Positions 17,419 through 26,412 of a stretch of 64,000 bases of DNA are shown here, one piece after another. The stretch is taken from NCBI GenBank assembly GCA_035690885.1, contig DASSKC010000040.1, positions 9,592-73,591 of the forward strand, written 5' to 3'. Both the position numbers and the translations under genes were made by a program. Below the pieces are notes generated by a model. The model was not told the origin of the DNA. It saw only the letters and a list, made by a program, of their open reading frames with translations, and ran no database searches. Position 1 is the first letter of the stretch. Every line of letters starts with the position of its first letter. This stretch comes from Oleiagrimonas sp035690885 (GTDB taxonomy: Bacteria > Pseudomonadota > Gammaproteobacteria > Xanthomonadales > Rhodanobacteraceae).

Positions 17419-18615
17419 CTACATCACCTCGAACACACCGGCCGCGCCCATGCCGGTGCCGATGCACATGGTGACCATGCCGTACTTCTGCTTCTTCTGG
17501 CGCATGCCGTGGACCATGGTGGCGATGCGGATGGCGCCAGTGGCACCCAGCGGGTGGCCCAGGGCAATCGCACCGCCGTGCGGATTGACCTTTTCCGGGT
17601 CCAGACCGAGTTCGTTGATGACGGCCAGTGATTGCGCGGCGAACGCCTCGTTGAGTTCGATCCACTGCATGTCGTCCTGCTTCATGTCGGTCGCGGCCAG
17701 TGCCTTGGGGATCGCTTCCTTGGGGCCGATGCCCATCACTTCCGGCGGCACGCCGGCGACGGAAAAACCGACGAAACGTGCCAGCGGGGTCAGGCCGTAA
17801 TCCTTGATTGCCTGTTCGCTGGCCAGCAGCACGGCACCGGCGCCGTCGGACATCTGCGAGGAATTGCCGGCGGTGACGCTGCCGTCACGCTTGAACACGG
17901 TGCGCAGCTTGCCCAGCACTTCGGCGGTCGATCCCTCGCGCGGACCCTCGTCGGCACTGATGACGCGCTGGTCTTCGCGCACGCTGCGGTTGGCCACGTC
18001 GGGATAGCGGTCATCGAGCGTGAACGGCGTGATTTCGTCATCGAAGCCACCGGCGGCTTGGGTGGCCAGTGCGCGGCGATGGCTTTCGGCGGCGAAGGCA
18101 TCTTGTGCCTCGCGGCTGATTTTCCAGCGCGTGGCGACGTTTTCGGCGGTGATGCCCATGCCGTAGGCAATGCCGATGTTTTCGTCGTTGAAGATCGACG
18201 GATTCATCTGCACCTTGTGGCCCATCATCGGCACCATGCTCATCGACTCGGTACCACCGGCCAGCATCAGATCGGCTTCGCCGAGGCGAATGCGGTCGGC
18301 GGCCATGGCCACGGCCTGCAGGCCGGACGAGCAGAAACGGTTGACGGTGACGCCGGGCACGGTGTCGGGCAGACCGGCCAGCAGCAGACCGATGCGCGCC
18401 ACATTCATGCCTTGCTCGGCCTCGGGCATCGCGCAACCGATGATGACATCGCTGATGCGCGCCGGCTCGACGGCCGGGCATTGGCTCATTGCGGCGTTGA
18501 TGACGTGCGCGAGCATGTCGTCGGGGCGGGTGTGACGAAACACGCCGCGCGGCGCCTTGCCGACGGGTGTGCGTACGGTGGAGACGATGTAGGCATCTTG
18601 GATTTGTTTGGACAT
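17419..18615 (-). CDS. Acetyl-CoA C-acyltransferase (3-ketoacyl-CoA thiolase)
   Basis: A 398-residue thiolase that cleaves 3-ketoacyl-CoA with CoA in beta-oxidation. The nucleophile is C95 in VNRFCSSGLQA, the base cysteine is C384 in MCIGTGMGAA, and H354 is in GHPLGATG. Length and motifs match FadA/FadI-type degradative thiolases. It lies downstream of the FadN-like gene with a 154-bp gap that contains an extragenic palindrome, and abuts tpm. The pair FadN-like plus thiolase makes a complete hydratase/dehydrogenase/thiolase module. Confidence 0.93.
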   Translation of the reverse strand: MSKQIQDAYIVSTVRTPVGKAPRGVFRHTRPDDMLAHVINAAMSQCPAVEPARISDVIIGCAMPEAEQGMNVARIGLLLAGLPDTVPGVTVNRFCSSGLQAVAMAADRIRLGEADLMLAGGTESMSMVPMMGHKVQMNPSIFNDENIGIAYGMGITAENVATRWKISREAQDAFAAESHRRALATQAAGGFDDEITPFTLDDRYPDVANRSVREDQRVISADEGPREGSTAEVLGKLRTVFKRDGSVTAGNSSQMSDGAGAVLLASEQAIKDYGLTPLARFVGFSVAGVPPEVMGIGPKEAIPKALAATDMKQDDMQWIELNEAFAAQSLAVINELGLDPEKVNPHGGAIALGHPLGATGAIRIATMVHGMRQKKQKYGMVTMCIGTGMGAAGVFEVM

Positions 18616-18635
18616 GGAAGTGCCTCTTTTTTGTC

Positions 18636-18686
18636 ATTCCAGCATGGCCGGAATCTTCAATTCGTCATTCCGGCGAAGGCCGGAAT
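18636..18686. repeat. Extragenic palindromes (CATTCCGGCGAA family)
   Basis: An imperfect hairpin (18636-18654) is followed by the perfect ATTCCGGCGAAGGCCGGAAT (18667-18686) and then CCAGTGTCTTT. The unit sits between the FadN-like gene and the thiolase and may stabilise the upstream mRNA part. It belongs to the same family as 5237-5316 and 32762-32915. Confidence 0.8.
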
Positions 18687-18769
18687 CCAGTGTCTTTTTG
18701 CGCAAGGTCAGACGTGGATCCCGGGTCGACGCACATCCATGTGCTGTCCGGGATGAGCACGTCCTGTGC

Positions 18770-21139
18770 TCAATTGCGCAACGGTTTTCCGGTCTTCATC
18801 GTGTGCGCGATGCGTTCCTGGGTCCTGGGCATCTGCGCCAGTTGCACGAAGTGCTTGCGCTCCAGTTCCAGCAACCAATCCTCATCGACTTCGCTGCCGC
18901 GTTCGATCTGGCCACCGCACAAGGTGTCGGCGATGCGGCTGGCGATTTCCATGTCGTGCTCGGACACGAAATGGCCGGCCAGCATGTTGACCAGTTGCGC
19001 CTTGAACGTGGCGGTACCGACATCGCCGGCGACCTTGATGTGGCGCGCCGGCAACGGCGGGCGATAGCCGGAGTCGGCCAGGGCACGGGCCTGCGTCTTG
19101 GCGACGTAAAGCAATTCGTGGGCGTTGAACACCACCACATCGGACGGGCGCAGCAGCCCCAGGACCTTGGCATCGAGCGCCGAGGCGCTGACCTTGGCCA
19201 TGGCAATGGTTTCGAAAGGCTGCTTGACGTTCTCGAATGCATCGCCAACAGGTGATTGCGAGGCACGCAAGGCCATTTCCTTCAAGCCGCCACCGGCCGG
19301 CAACAGGCCGACGCCGGCCTCGACCAGGCCGATGTACGACTCCAGTGCGGCGACGGTGCGCGCCGAGTGGATCTGGAATTCGCATCCGCCACCCAGGCAC
19401 AGTCCGCGCACGGCGGCCACGACTGGCACCTGTGCGTATTTGATGCGCATGCTGGTGGCCTGGAAGTTGGCCACCATGGCTTCGAAGGCGGCCAGCTCGC
19501 CGGCCTGAAGCAAGCCCAGTGCGCCCTTGAGGTCGGCACCGGCCGAGAACGGCTCGCTGTCCTGCCAGATCACCATGGCGTCGAGCTTGTCTTCGGCAAT
19601 GCCGATGGCGTACTGGATGCCGTCCAGCACCTTGTCGTTGACCGTGTGCATCTTGGTCTTGAACGAGACAATGCCGATATTGTCCTCGCCCGATGTCCAC
19701 AGGCGCACACCTTCGTTTTCCCAAAGCGTGGTGCCGGTGTCGGGCTTGTCGCCAAGCAGCGGGTCGGGGAACAGCTGGCGTTGGTAAACCGGGTGATTGG
19801 AGCGCGGCATGTCCTGGTCACGGTCCGGCGAATACGAACCGTCGGCGTGATGCACGCCCTTGCGACCGTCGGTGACCCAATCGGGCAACGGCGCGTCGCT
19901 CATGGCTTTGCCGGCGGCGATGTCGTCGGCGATCCAGCCGGCAACCTGTTGCCAGTGCGCGGCTTGCCAGGTTTCGAACGGACCGAGTTTCCAGCCGTAG
20001 CCCCAGCGGATGGCAAAGTCGACATCGCGTGCGGTTTCGGCGATGTCTTTCAGGTGGTAGGCGCTGTAGTGGAACAAGTCGCGGAAAGTCGACCACAGGA
20101 ACTGTGCCTGGGGGTCACCCGACTCGCGCAATTTGGCGAATTTTTCCGCGGGGTCCTTGATGGCGAGAATGGCCGCCACGTCATCGGAAGCTTTCTGTGC
20201 GGACGGGCGGTAATCCTGCTTGGCCAGGTCCAGCACTTCGATGGTCTTGCCGTTCTTGCGGTAGAAACCGGCGCCGCTTTTCTGCCCCAGCGCACCCTTG
20301 TCGATCAGCGCGGCCAGCCATTCGGGCGGCTTGAAATACTTGTGCCATGGATCGTCCGGCAAGGTGTCGGCCATGGTCTTTATGACATGCGCCATGGTGT
20401 CCAGACCGACCACGTCGGCGGTGCGGTAGGTGGCGCTCTTGGGACGACCGATGGCCGGACCGGTGAGGGCGTCAGCCTCGTCGAAACCCAGCTTGAACGC
20501 TTCGGTGTGATGCATGGTCGCGAGGATCGAGAACACGCCGATACGGTTGCCGATGAAGTTCGGCGTGTCACGCGCGAACACCACGCCCTTGCCCAGCGCC
20601 GTTGTGAGGAAAGCCTCCAGACCGTGCAGCACGTTGTCGTCGGTGCTCTTGGCCGGAATCACTTCGACCAGGTGCATGTAGCGCGGCGGATTGAAAAAGT
20701 GCACGCCGCAGAATCGGTGGCGCAGGTTTTCCGGCAACGCCTCGGCCAGCGTGTTGATCGAAAGGCCCGAGGTGTTGGAGGCGATGACCGCATGCTCGGG
20801 CAGGTGCGACGCCACCTTGCCGTACAGGTCCAGCTTCCAGTCCATGCGTTCGGCAATGGCTTCCACCACCAGATCACAGTCCTTCAGCTCGGCCATGTGC
20901 TGGTCGTAATCGGCCGGAAGGATGGACGCGGCCAACGATTTGGTGCCCAGCGGCGCGGGCTTGAGTTTGCCCAGGCGCTTGATGGCCTTGGCCGCAATCG
21001 CATTCTTCGGCCCGTCCTTGGCCGGCAAGTCGAACAGGACGGTTTCGATACCGGCGTTGGTCAGGTGCGCGGCGATCTGCGCGCCCATGACGCCGGCGCC
21101 AAGTACCGCGGCCTTGCGGATGTGAAGAGGGGGTGTCAT
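18770..21139 (-). CDS. fadN: FadN-like 3-hydroxyacyl-CoA dehydrogenase / enoyl-CoA hydratase
   Basis: A 789-residue bifunctional beta-oxidation enzyme starting at 21139. The order of domains is the FadN order: an N-terminal NAD-binding dehydrogenase (AAVLGAGVMGAQIAAHL, residues about 9-25; the catalytic region includes GVHFFNPPRYMHLVEVI), a middle 3HCDH C-terminal domain, then a C-terminal crotonase domain (FSAGADLKG and LCLGGGCEFQIHS oxyanion segments; GLVEAGVGLLPAGGG). Classical FadB/FadJ have the reverse order. It catalyses hydration of enoyl-CoA and oxidation of 3-hydroxyacyl-CoA in the cytosol. It lies between the TetR regulator (61-bp gap) and the thiolase. Confidence 0.9.
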   Translation of the reverse strand: MTPPLHIRKAAVLGAGVMGAQIAAHLTNAGIETVLFDLPAKDGPKNAIAAKAIKRLGKLKPAPLGTKSLAASILPADYDQHMAELKDCDLVVEAIAERMDWKLDLYGKVASHLPEHAVIASNTSGLSINTLAEALPENLRHRFCGVHFFNPPRYMHLVEVIPAKSTDDNVLHGLEAFLTTALGKGVVFARDTPNFIGNRIGVFSILATMHHTEAFKLGFDEADALTGPAIGRPKSATYRTADVVGLDTMAHVIKTMADTLPDDPWHKYFKPPEWLAALIDKGALGQKSGAGFYRKNGKTIEVLDLAKQDYRPSAQKASDDVAAILAIKDPAEKFAKLRESGDPQAQFLWSTFRDLFHYSAYHLKDIAETARDVDFAIRWGYGWKLGPFETWQAAHWQQVAGWIADDIAAGKAMSDAPLPDWVTDGRKGVHHADGSYSPDRDQDMPRSNHPVYQRQLFPDPLLGDKPDTGTTLWENEGVRLWTSGEDNIGIVSFKTKMHTVNDKVLDGIQYAIGIAEDKLDAMVIWQDSEPFSAGADLKGALGLLQAGELAAFEAMVANFQATSMRIKYAQVPVVAAVRGLCLGGGCEFQIHSARTVAALESYIGLVEAGVGLLPAGGGLKEMALRASQSPVGDAFENVKQPFETIAMAKVSASALDAKVLGLLRPSDVVVFNAHELLYVAKTQARALADSGYRPPLPARHIKVAGDVGTATFKAQLVNMLAGHFVSEHDMEIASRIADTLCGGQIERGSEVDEDWLLELERKHFVQLAQMPRTQERIAHTMKTGKPLRN

Positions 21140-21200
21140 GCAAACCTCCGTCGAAGCGGGATGGGTTGGAAAGGTGAGGTGAGTGGCAAGCGGTTCGTCG

Positions 21201-21833
21201 TCATGCCGAACGCAGTCCGGCAGCAGCGAAATGCAACAGATGCTGTGTAGCTTGTTCAAGGTGCTGCGCTTCGCTGATGTCAGGCCGGCGCTGGATGATG
21301 CCGAAATTGGCCATGGCATAAGTCAGTGCGCCGGTGACGATGTCCAGACGCCAGTACAGCTCGGCTTTGTCCAGGGTCGGCAGGCGCGCGGCGAAAGCCT
21401 GCGCGAACTGCTTGAGCACGTTGCCGTAATGTTCTGACAGGAACTGGCGCAGTTGGTTGTCATGCTCGGCATAGGCGCGGGCCAGTACGCGGATGAAAGC
21501 GCCGCCACCGTGTTGTTCACGCGACAGCTCGAGCGCCGGGCGGATATACGCTTCGAGCACGTCTTCGAGCGTGGCGTCGTCATGCAGCGCCGCCAAGGCA
21601 TCCAGCCGTTGGCTGTTGAGTGTGTCCAGGCGGCGCCGGAACACTTCCTCGATCAACTTGTCCTTGGAGCCGTAGTGGTAGTTGACCGCCGCCAGGTTGA
21701 CCTCGGCCTTCGATGTCACCTGGCGCAGCGACGCCCCGGCGAAGCCGCGCTGAGCAAACAGCTCCTCGGCGGCGTCCAGGATGCGCTCCTTGGTGGACGG
21801 GGACGGTGTGGTGGCGCGCCGGGAGTCGGCCAT
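21201..21833 (-). CDS. TetR-family regulator, PsrA-like
   Basis: A 210-residue regulator with an N-terminal TetR helix-turn-helix (RILDAAEELFAQRGFAGASLRQVTSKAEVNLAAVNYHYGSK is the region, about residues 17-55) and a variable ligand-binding C-terminal part. The start at 21833 is preferred. An in-frame ATG at 21869 would place the perfect palindrome 21850-21865 inside the gene. That palindrome matches the spacing of PsrA sites in Pseudomonas, where PsrA senses long-chain acyl-CoA and represses beta-oxidation genes. The downstream fadN and thiolase genes fit that role. I infer autorepression and control of the whole leftward unit. Orthology to PsrA itself is not proven. Confidence 0.78.
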   Translation of the reverse strand: MADSRRATTPSPSTKERILDAAEELFAQRGFAGASLRQVTSKAEVNLAAVNYHYGSKDKLIEEVFRRRLDTLNSQRLDALAALHDDATLEDVLEAYIRPALELSREQHGGGAFIRVLARAYAEHDNQLRQFLSEHYGNVLKQFAQAFAARLPTLDKAELYWRLDIVTGALTYAMANFGIIQRRPDISEAQHLEQATQHLLHFAAAGLRSA

Positions 21834-21849
21834 GGCGACAAGACATGTG

Positions 21850-21865
21850 TCAAACGATCGTTTGA
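21850..21865. promoter_or_regulatory. Perfect 16-bp palindrome, PsrA-type operator
   Basis: TCAAACGATCGTTTGA is a perfect inverted repeat 17 bp upstream of the TetR-type gene start. It has the CAAAC-N4-GTTTG layout known for PsrA-like regulators. Confidence 0.65.
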
Positions 21866-22208
21866 GCATAGGCGGCGTCAGGTGGCGGGTCAATCCTGAA
21901 CGAACGCAACACTTGCGATTTGGCTAGAATCTGTCACTATTTTGTGAGCTAAACCCGTCATTCGACGCGGATTTGGCGTAATGTTGGACTGTATCAGGGG
22001 GAGCAGGTCGACATGTGACCTGGTAGCGCCGGATGCGCAAATGGCTTGCGTTCAGGGGCGAGCATCGGCGGCGCGAAGGGCGCGCTTGCTTGTGAACGTT
22101 CCCGATCGGTCTTCCGATCGTTCCCGCAAGGGGCGTGACGACAACCGGCTGCCGGCCACGTGACAGCTTGTTTTCCCTGTTAACTAATTGATTGACCGGA
22201 GCTAATCC
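21866..22208. other. Intergenic region before ndk
   Basis: A stretch of 343 bp between the divergent regulator and ndk. It contains a perfect 7-bp-stem hairpin CGATCGG-TCTT-CCGATCG (22103-22120) and the ndk ribosome-binding site CCGGAGC before the ATG at 22209. I found no gene and no promoter hexamers I would defend. Confidence 0.5.
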
Positions 22209-22634
22209 ATGGCGCTGGAGCGCACTCTTTCCATTGTCAAACCCGATGCCGTCGCCAAGAACGTCATTGGTGAAATCTACACACGTTTCGAGAAGGCCGG
22301 CCTCAAGGTCGTCGCCGCCAAGATGAAACACCTGAGCAAGGCCGAAGCCGAAGGCTTTTATGCCGTGCATCGTGAGCGTCCGTTCTTCGGCGCGCTGGTC
22401 GAGTTCATGAGCTCGGGCCCGGTCATGATCCAGGCGTTGGAAGGCGAGAACGCGATCGCCAAAAACCGTGAGCTGATGGGCGCAACCAACCCCGCGGAAG
22501 CCGCGCCGGGAACCATCCGCGCCGATTTCGCTCAATCCATCGACGCCAACGCGGTGCACGGTTCGGATGCACCGGAAACCGCGAAAACCGAAATCGCCTA
22601 CTTCTTCAATGATTCGGAGATCTGCCCGCGCTGA
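22209..22634 (+). CDS. ndk: Nucleoside diphosphate kinase
   Basis: A 141-residue cytosolic enzyme that transfers the gamma-phosphate from ATP to NDPs to balance (d)NTP pools. H117 in ANAVHGSD is the phosphohistidine. ERTLSIVKPDAV opens the protein and RPFFGALVEFMSSGPV is the Kpn-loop region. Length is standard. It begins a rightward housekeeping run, with rlmN 19 bp after the stop. Confidence 0.97.
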   Translation: MALERTLSIVKPDAVAKNVIGEIYTRFEKAGLKVVAAKMKHLSKAEAEGFYAVHRERPFFGALVEFMSSGPVMIQALEGENAIAKNRELMGATNPAEAAPGTIRADFAQSIDANAVHGSDAPETAKTEIAYFFNDSEICPR

Positions 22635-22653
22635 AGCGCTGGAGTGACATGTC

Positions 22654-23772
22654 GTGACCGAGGCCGCCACCAAGACCAATCTGCTCAACCTGGATCGCCA
22701 GGGCTTGCGGGACTTTTTCGTCGATCTGGGCGAAAAGCCGTATCGTGCCGATCAGGTGATGAAATGGATGTATCACCGCCTCGAGAGCGACTTCGAGGCC
22801 ATGACCGATCTCGGCAAGACCTTGCGTGGCAAGCTTGCCGAGGTCTGTTACGTGGGCCCGCCGTCGACCGTGTACGAGAATGCCTCGACCGACGGCACCC
22901 ACAAGTGGCTGCTGGGCATGAACGGCGGCAACGCCATTGAAACGGTCTACATCCCCGAGCCCACGCGCGGCACGCTTTGCGTGTCCTCGCAGGTCGGGTG
23001 TGCGCTCAATTGTCGTTTCTGCTCCACCGGCGCACAGGGCTTCAACCGCAATCTGACCACGGCCGAGATCATCGGTCAGGTATGGGTGGCGGCCAAGCAC
23101 CTCGGCAACGTGACGCATCAGAATCGCCGCATCACCAACGTGGTGATGATGGGCATGGGTGAGCCGCTGGCCAATTTCGATCCCGTGGTCGCGGCGATGA
23201 ACCTGATGCGCGACGATCTCGGATTCGGCCTGGCCAGCAAGCGGGTGACCTTGTCCACGGCCGGCCTGGTGCCGCAGATCGACAAGCTTTCGGAAGTGGC
23301 CGATGTCTCGTTGGCCGTGTCCCTGCATGCGCCCAATGACGATTTGCGCACACAGATCGTGCCGCTCAACAAGCGTTACCCCATCGACGAACTGCTGGGC
23401 GCCTGCCAGCGTTACGTGGCTTCGCGTCCTCGCGCCATGATCACGTTCGAGTACACGCTCATGAAGGGCATCAACGATCATCCCGAGCACGCCCGGCAAC
23501 TGGTTCGTCTGATGCGCTCGGTGCCTTCGAAGGTCAACCTGATACCGTTCAACCCCTTTCCGGGCACGGCGTACGAGCGTTCCACGCCGGAAGCCATCGC
23601 GACGTTTCAGCGCATCCTCAATCAGGCCGGGTTGGTAGCGCCGGTGCGACGCACGCGCGGCGACGACATCGACGCGGCCTGCGGGCAACTGAAGGGGCGT
23701 GTCCTTGATCGCACACGGCGCAGCGCGCAGTTGCGCAAGCATCCACAGGAGACCAGCCATGCTGCGGCCTAG
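22654..23772 (+). CDS. rlmN: Dual-specificity 23S rRNA/tRNA adenine-C2 methyltransferase
   Basis: A 372-residue radical-SAM enzyme that methylates A2503 of 23S rRNA and A37 of some tRNAs. The GTG start at 22654 is preceded by GGAG nine bases upstream. The 4Fe-4S cluster is bound by C116, C120 and C123 (GCALNCRFCSTGAQG). Other family motifs are MGMGEPLANFD, STAGLVP and LIPFNPFPG. Its last 14 bp overlap the start of pilW, so the two are probably translationally coupled. Confidence 0.96.
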   Translation: MTEAATKTNLLNLDRQGLRDFFVDLGEKPYRADQVMKWMYHRLESDFEAMTDLGKTLRGKLAEVCYVGPPSTVYENASTDGTHKWLLGMNGGNAIETVYIPEPTRGTLCVSSQVGCALNCRFCSTGAQGFNRNLTTAEIIGQVWVAAKHLGNVTHQNRRITNVVMMGMGEPLANFDPVVAAMNLMRDDLGFGLASKRVTLSTAGLVPQIDKLSEVADVSLAVSLHAPNDDLRTQIVPLNKRYPIDELLGACQRYVASRPRAMITFEYTLMKGINDHPEHARQLVRLMRSVPSKVNLIPFNPFPGTAYERSTPEAIATFQRILNQAGLVAPVRRTRGDDIDAACGQLKGRVLDRTRRSAQLRKHPQETSHAAA

Positions 23773-24544
23773 CCACTCCGTGTTGATCGTGTTGCTGGCT
23801 AGCCTGCTGGCTCTGGGCGGATGTGCGACGACCACCGGCCCCGACGGCATGCATCGCGCCGACACGCCGGATGGGCGCAAGAATGCAGCGCGCATCCATA
23901 CCGAGCTGGGGCAGGCGTATTTCAAGCAGGGCAATCTGAAAGCGGCGCTGGGCAAATTGCAGACGGCGTTGCAGTTCGACCCCGACTACATGCCGGCGCA
24001 TACCGTGTTGGGAACGCTCTATGCACGCCTGGGCAACATGGCCAAGGCCGAGCAGCATTATCGGCGCGCGGTCGAGCTGAAACCCGAGAGCGGCGCGGCG
24101 AACAACAATTTCGGTACCTTCCTGTGCCACGAGGACAAGGTGCGCGAAGGCCTGCCGTACATCAAGAAGGCGCTGGCCGATCCGTTTTACAAGACACCGG
24201 CCGTGGCGTGGACCAACGCCGGCATGTGTCAGATGCGCATCCAAAATTTCAAGCAGGCGGAAACGAACTTCAAGAAGGCGTTGGGTTTCAATTCCAGGTA
24301 TCCCGATGCGCTGTACCAGATGGCGCGTGCCCTTTACCTTCAGGGTGACGCGTTCCATGCCAGCGCGTTCATCCAGCGCCGTCGCGCCTTGGGTCATCCC
24401 GATGCGGCGACACTCAAACTGGGATACGACATTGCCAATCGACTGGGCAACGCGGAGGGGGCCCAGGATTACGCACGCCAATTGCGCGCCAAGTTCCCGG
24501 ATTCGGATCAGGCGCAGGCACTCAATACACATACAAGTCCATGA
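23759..24544 (+). CDS. pilW: Type IV pilus biogenesis/stability lipoprotein (TPR)
   Basis: A 261-residue lipoprotein, homologous to PilW/PilF, which helps the PilQ secretin insert in the outer membrane. The start at 23759 follows AGGAGACC and gives a signal peptide with lipobox LALGGC. Tetratricopeptide repeats occupy about residues 45-250 (for example ELGQAYFKQGNLKAALGKL and LGTLYARLGNMAKAEQHY). It overlaps rlmN by 14 bp and rodZ by 4 bp (ATGA). Confidence 0.92.
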   Translation: MLRPSHSVLIVLLASLLALGGCATTTGPDGMHRADTPDGRKNAARIHTELGQAYFKQGNLKAALGKLQTALQFDPDYMPAHTVLGTLYARLGNMAKAEQHYRRAVELKPESGAANNNFGTFLCHEDKVREGLPYIKKALADPFYKTPAVAWTNAGMCQMRIQNFKQAETNFKKALGFNSRYPDALYQMARALYLQGDAFHASAFIQRRRALGHPDAATLKLGYDIANRLGNAEGAQDYARQLRAKFPDSDQAQALNTHTSP

Positions 24545-25551
24545 CACACTCGAAGTCTTCCGCTGCGGCGGGCAAAGACCAAAACGACATCAATGCGACC
24601 GCGTCCGATGCGGATGTGCAACGTGATCAACAGGGCGGGGCCGCCGACATTCCAATGAGTGTCGCACTGGGCCGACAATTGCGGGCTGCCCGCGAGGCTC
24701 GACAACTCGACATCGATGAGTGCGGGCACGCGTTGCGCTTGCCGACACGCATTTTGCGCAAGCTCGAAGCCGGCGATTACACCGGCATTTCCGAGCGCGT
24801 GTACCTGCGCAATTACCTGCAATCGTATGGCTCGTGCGTGGGCATGACCGACAACACATTGCAGGAGGCAATCGCCGAACTTGCACCGACGGTGAAGGCC
24901 CCGGAGCTGGTGTCCACCGGGGGTGTTTCGCGCTCGCACTATCTTTGGCAGCGCTACACCACGGCGGCGACCTATGTCGTGTTGACGGCGGTCATCGTGG
25001 TGCCCCTGGTGTGGTTGGGCTTCAACGGTGGCCTGGATCGCGAGTTGCCGCACATGGAACCGCTCAATGCCACGCCGGTTGCCAGCCAGGCGGTGTCGAC
25101 AAGCAATGCCACGGCCGCGCGTACTCCATCGGGTGTCGAGGATGCGGCAGCTGCGCGGCGGTCTGCCGAGAAACCCCTGATGGCTTCACTGGCCCCGTTC
25201 TCCGCCTTGGACAGCATCAACGACGAGGTGTCCAGGGCACCGATCGCGCCCCCCGTCGTCGACAGCGCCAGTGCTTCAGCCGGCCATACGCTGAGCATCA
25301 CGCTGTCCAAGCCGAGCTGGGTGGAAGTCACCACGGCCGATGGCGAGCGTCTGCAATACAGCCTGTTGCCCGCTGGCACGCACAAGGTCTATCACAGTAC
25401 GCAGGCCTTGCATGTCAGCATTGGCGACACGACCGGTGCCACGGTGCAGCTGGACGGCAAGCCGGTGCGGCTCGATGCCTACCGGCACGACAACGTCGCG
25501 CACTTCCGCATTGCTCTCAAGGACGGTCACGCGATCCCCCAATCGATGTAG
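24541..25551 (+). CDS. rodZ: Cytoskeletal cell-shape protein RodZ
   Basis: A 336-residue bitopic protein. It has an N-terminal cytoplasmic helix-turn-helix of the Cro type (GRQLRAAREARQLDIDECGHAL, about residues 43-64), then LPTRILRKLEAGDYTGISE, one membrane helix (YVVLTAVIVVPLVWLGF, about 148-164), a low-complexity linker, and a C-terminal periplasmic DUF4115 beta domain (ITLSKPSWVEVTTADG). RodZ links MreB to the elongasome. In E. coli ispG and hisS come next. Here they are absent and a terminator-like hairpin follows. Confidence 0.93.
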   Translation: MTHSKSSAAAGKDQNDINATASDADVQRDQQGGAADIPMSVALGRQLRAAREARQLDIDECGHALRLPTRILRKLEAGDYTGISERVYLRNYLQSYGSCVGMTDNTLQEAIAELAPTVKAPELVSTGGVSRSHYLWQRYTTAATYVVLTAVIVVPLVWLGFNGGLDRELPHMEPLNATPVASQAVSTSNATAARTPSGVEDAAAARRSAEKPLMASLAPFSALDSINDEVSRAPIAPPVVDSASASAGHTLSITLSKPSWVEVTTADGERLQYSLLPAGTHKVYHSTQALHVSIGDTTGATVQLDGKPVRLDAYRHDNVAHFRIALKDGHAIPQSM

Positions 25552-25620
25552 CTGGAGCGGGCTCCGGCATGCGCGGCCGTCGCCTTGGCTGCGCGCGTCG
25601 GGTATGCTTGCACGACTCGC

Positions 25621-25650
25621 CTGCGTGGTGGCACGCCACGCAGCTTTTTT
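25621..25650 (+). terminator. Intrinsic terminator downstream of rodZ
   Basis: CTGCGTGG and CCACGCAG (25621-25628, 25636-25643) form a perfect 8-bp stem with a 7-base loop, followed by CTTTTTT. It lies between rodZ and yfgM. Confidence 0.75.
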
Positions 25651-25710
25651 CGTGCCGCGGCGCATGCCGGCTGACCGCGGCAATGTTGATCTTCACACGG
25701 TAACCAAGGC

Positions 25711-26412
25711 ATGGCATACGACGATTTCGAACAGGGCGAACGCATCAAGGAATGGTTGCGCCACAACGGTGTGGCGGTGGTCGTCGGCATCGTGATCGGG
25801 CTGGCACTGATCTTCGGCTACCGGCAGTGGAACCAGCACAAGGCCGACGAGAGCGCCGCGGCAGCCAACCAGTACCGGTTGATTGTCAACGCATATGCCA
25901 ACGACAAGGCCAAGCAGGCCGGCACGTTGACCGACAGCCTGATGAAGAATCACGCTCAAAGCAGCTACGCGGTATTTGCCGCCACATTGCGTGCCAAGCA
26001 CTATCTTGGCGTCGACAAGTCCGACAAGGCCATCGCGTCGCTCACCTGGGCCGCCAAGCATGCCGGCGCCGGCCCGCTCAAGGTGTTGTCGCAGATCCGC
26101 CTGGCCCGGGCCCAGATCAATGCCGACAAGGCGAGCGACGCACTCGATACACTCAAGGCGATCCCGGCCGATGCATACAATGGATTGGTTGCGGAACTGC
26201 GCGGCGATGCGCAGGTCAAACTCAAGCATGACGATGCGGCCATCAAGGCCTACCAGTCCGCCATGGCTGCGTTTGACGAGGGGTCGCCGCAGCAGCGCAT
26301 CGTGAAGATGAAGATCCAGAATCTGGGGGGCAAGCCGAAGCCGACTGCAAAAGCGGTTTCCCATGCGGCCACGGTCGCGACCCCGTCCAGCAGTGAACTA
26401 CAGGACGCCTGA
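25711..26412 (+). CDS. yfgM: YfgM-type ancillary SecYEG/BamB partner (TPR)
   Basis: A 233-residue inner-membrane protein with a short cytoplasmic N terminus (DFEQGERIKEWLRHNG), one membrane helix (VAVVVGIVIGLALIFGY, about residues 22-38) and a periplasmic tetratricopeptide-like domain. In E. coli YfgM associates with the translocon and periplasmic chaperones. It overlaps bamB by one base (TGATG). A proline/alanine/lysine-rich C-terminal tail follows GGKPKPTAK. Confidence 0.92.
   Translation: MAYDDFEQGERIKEWLRHNGVAVVVGIVIGLALIFGYRQWNQHKADESAAAANQYRLIVNAYANDKAKQAGTLTDSLMKNHAQSSYAVFAATLRAKHYLGVDKSDKAIASLTWAAKHAGAGPLKVLSQIRLARAQINADKASDALDTLKAIPADAYNGLVAELRGDAQVKLKHDDAAIKAYQSAMAAFDEGSPQQRIVKMKIQNLGGKPKPTAKAVSHAATVATPSSSELQDA

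Noticed and set aside
19256..21250. Rightward open frame opposite the FadN-like gene
   Set aside because: Antisense shadow with low-complexity composition; the leftward frame has complete catalytic motifs.
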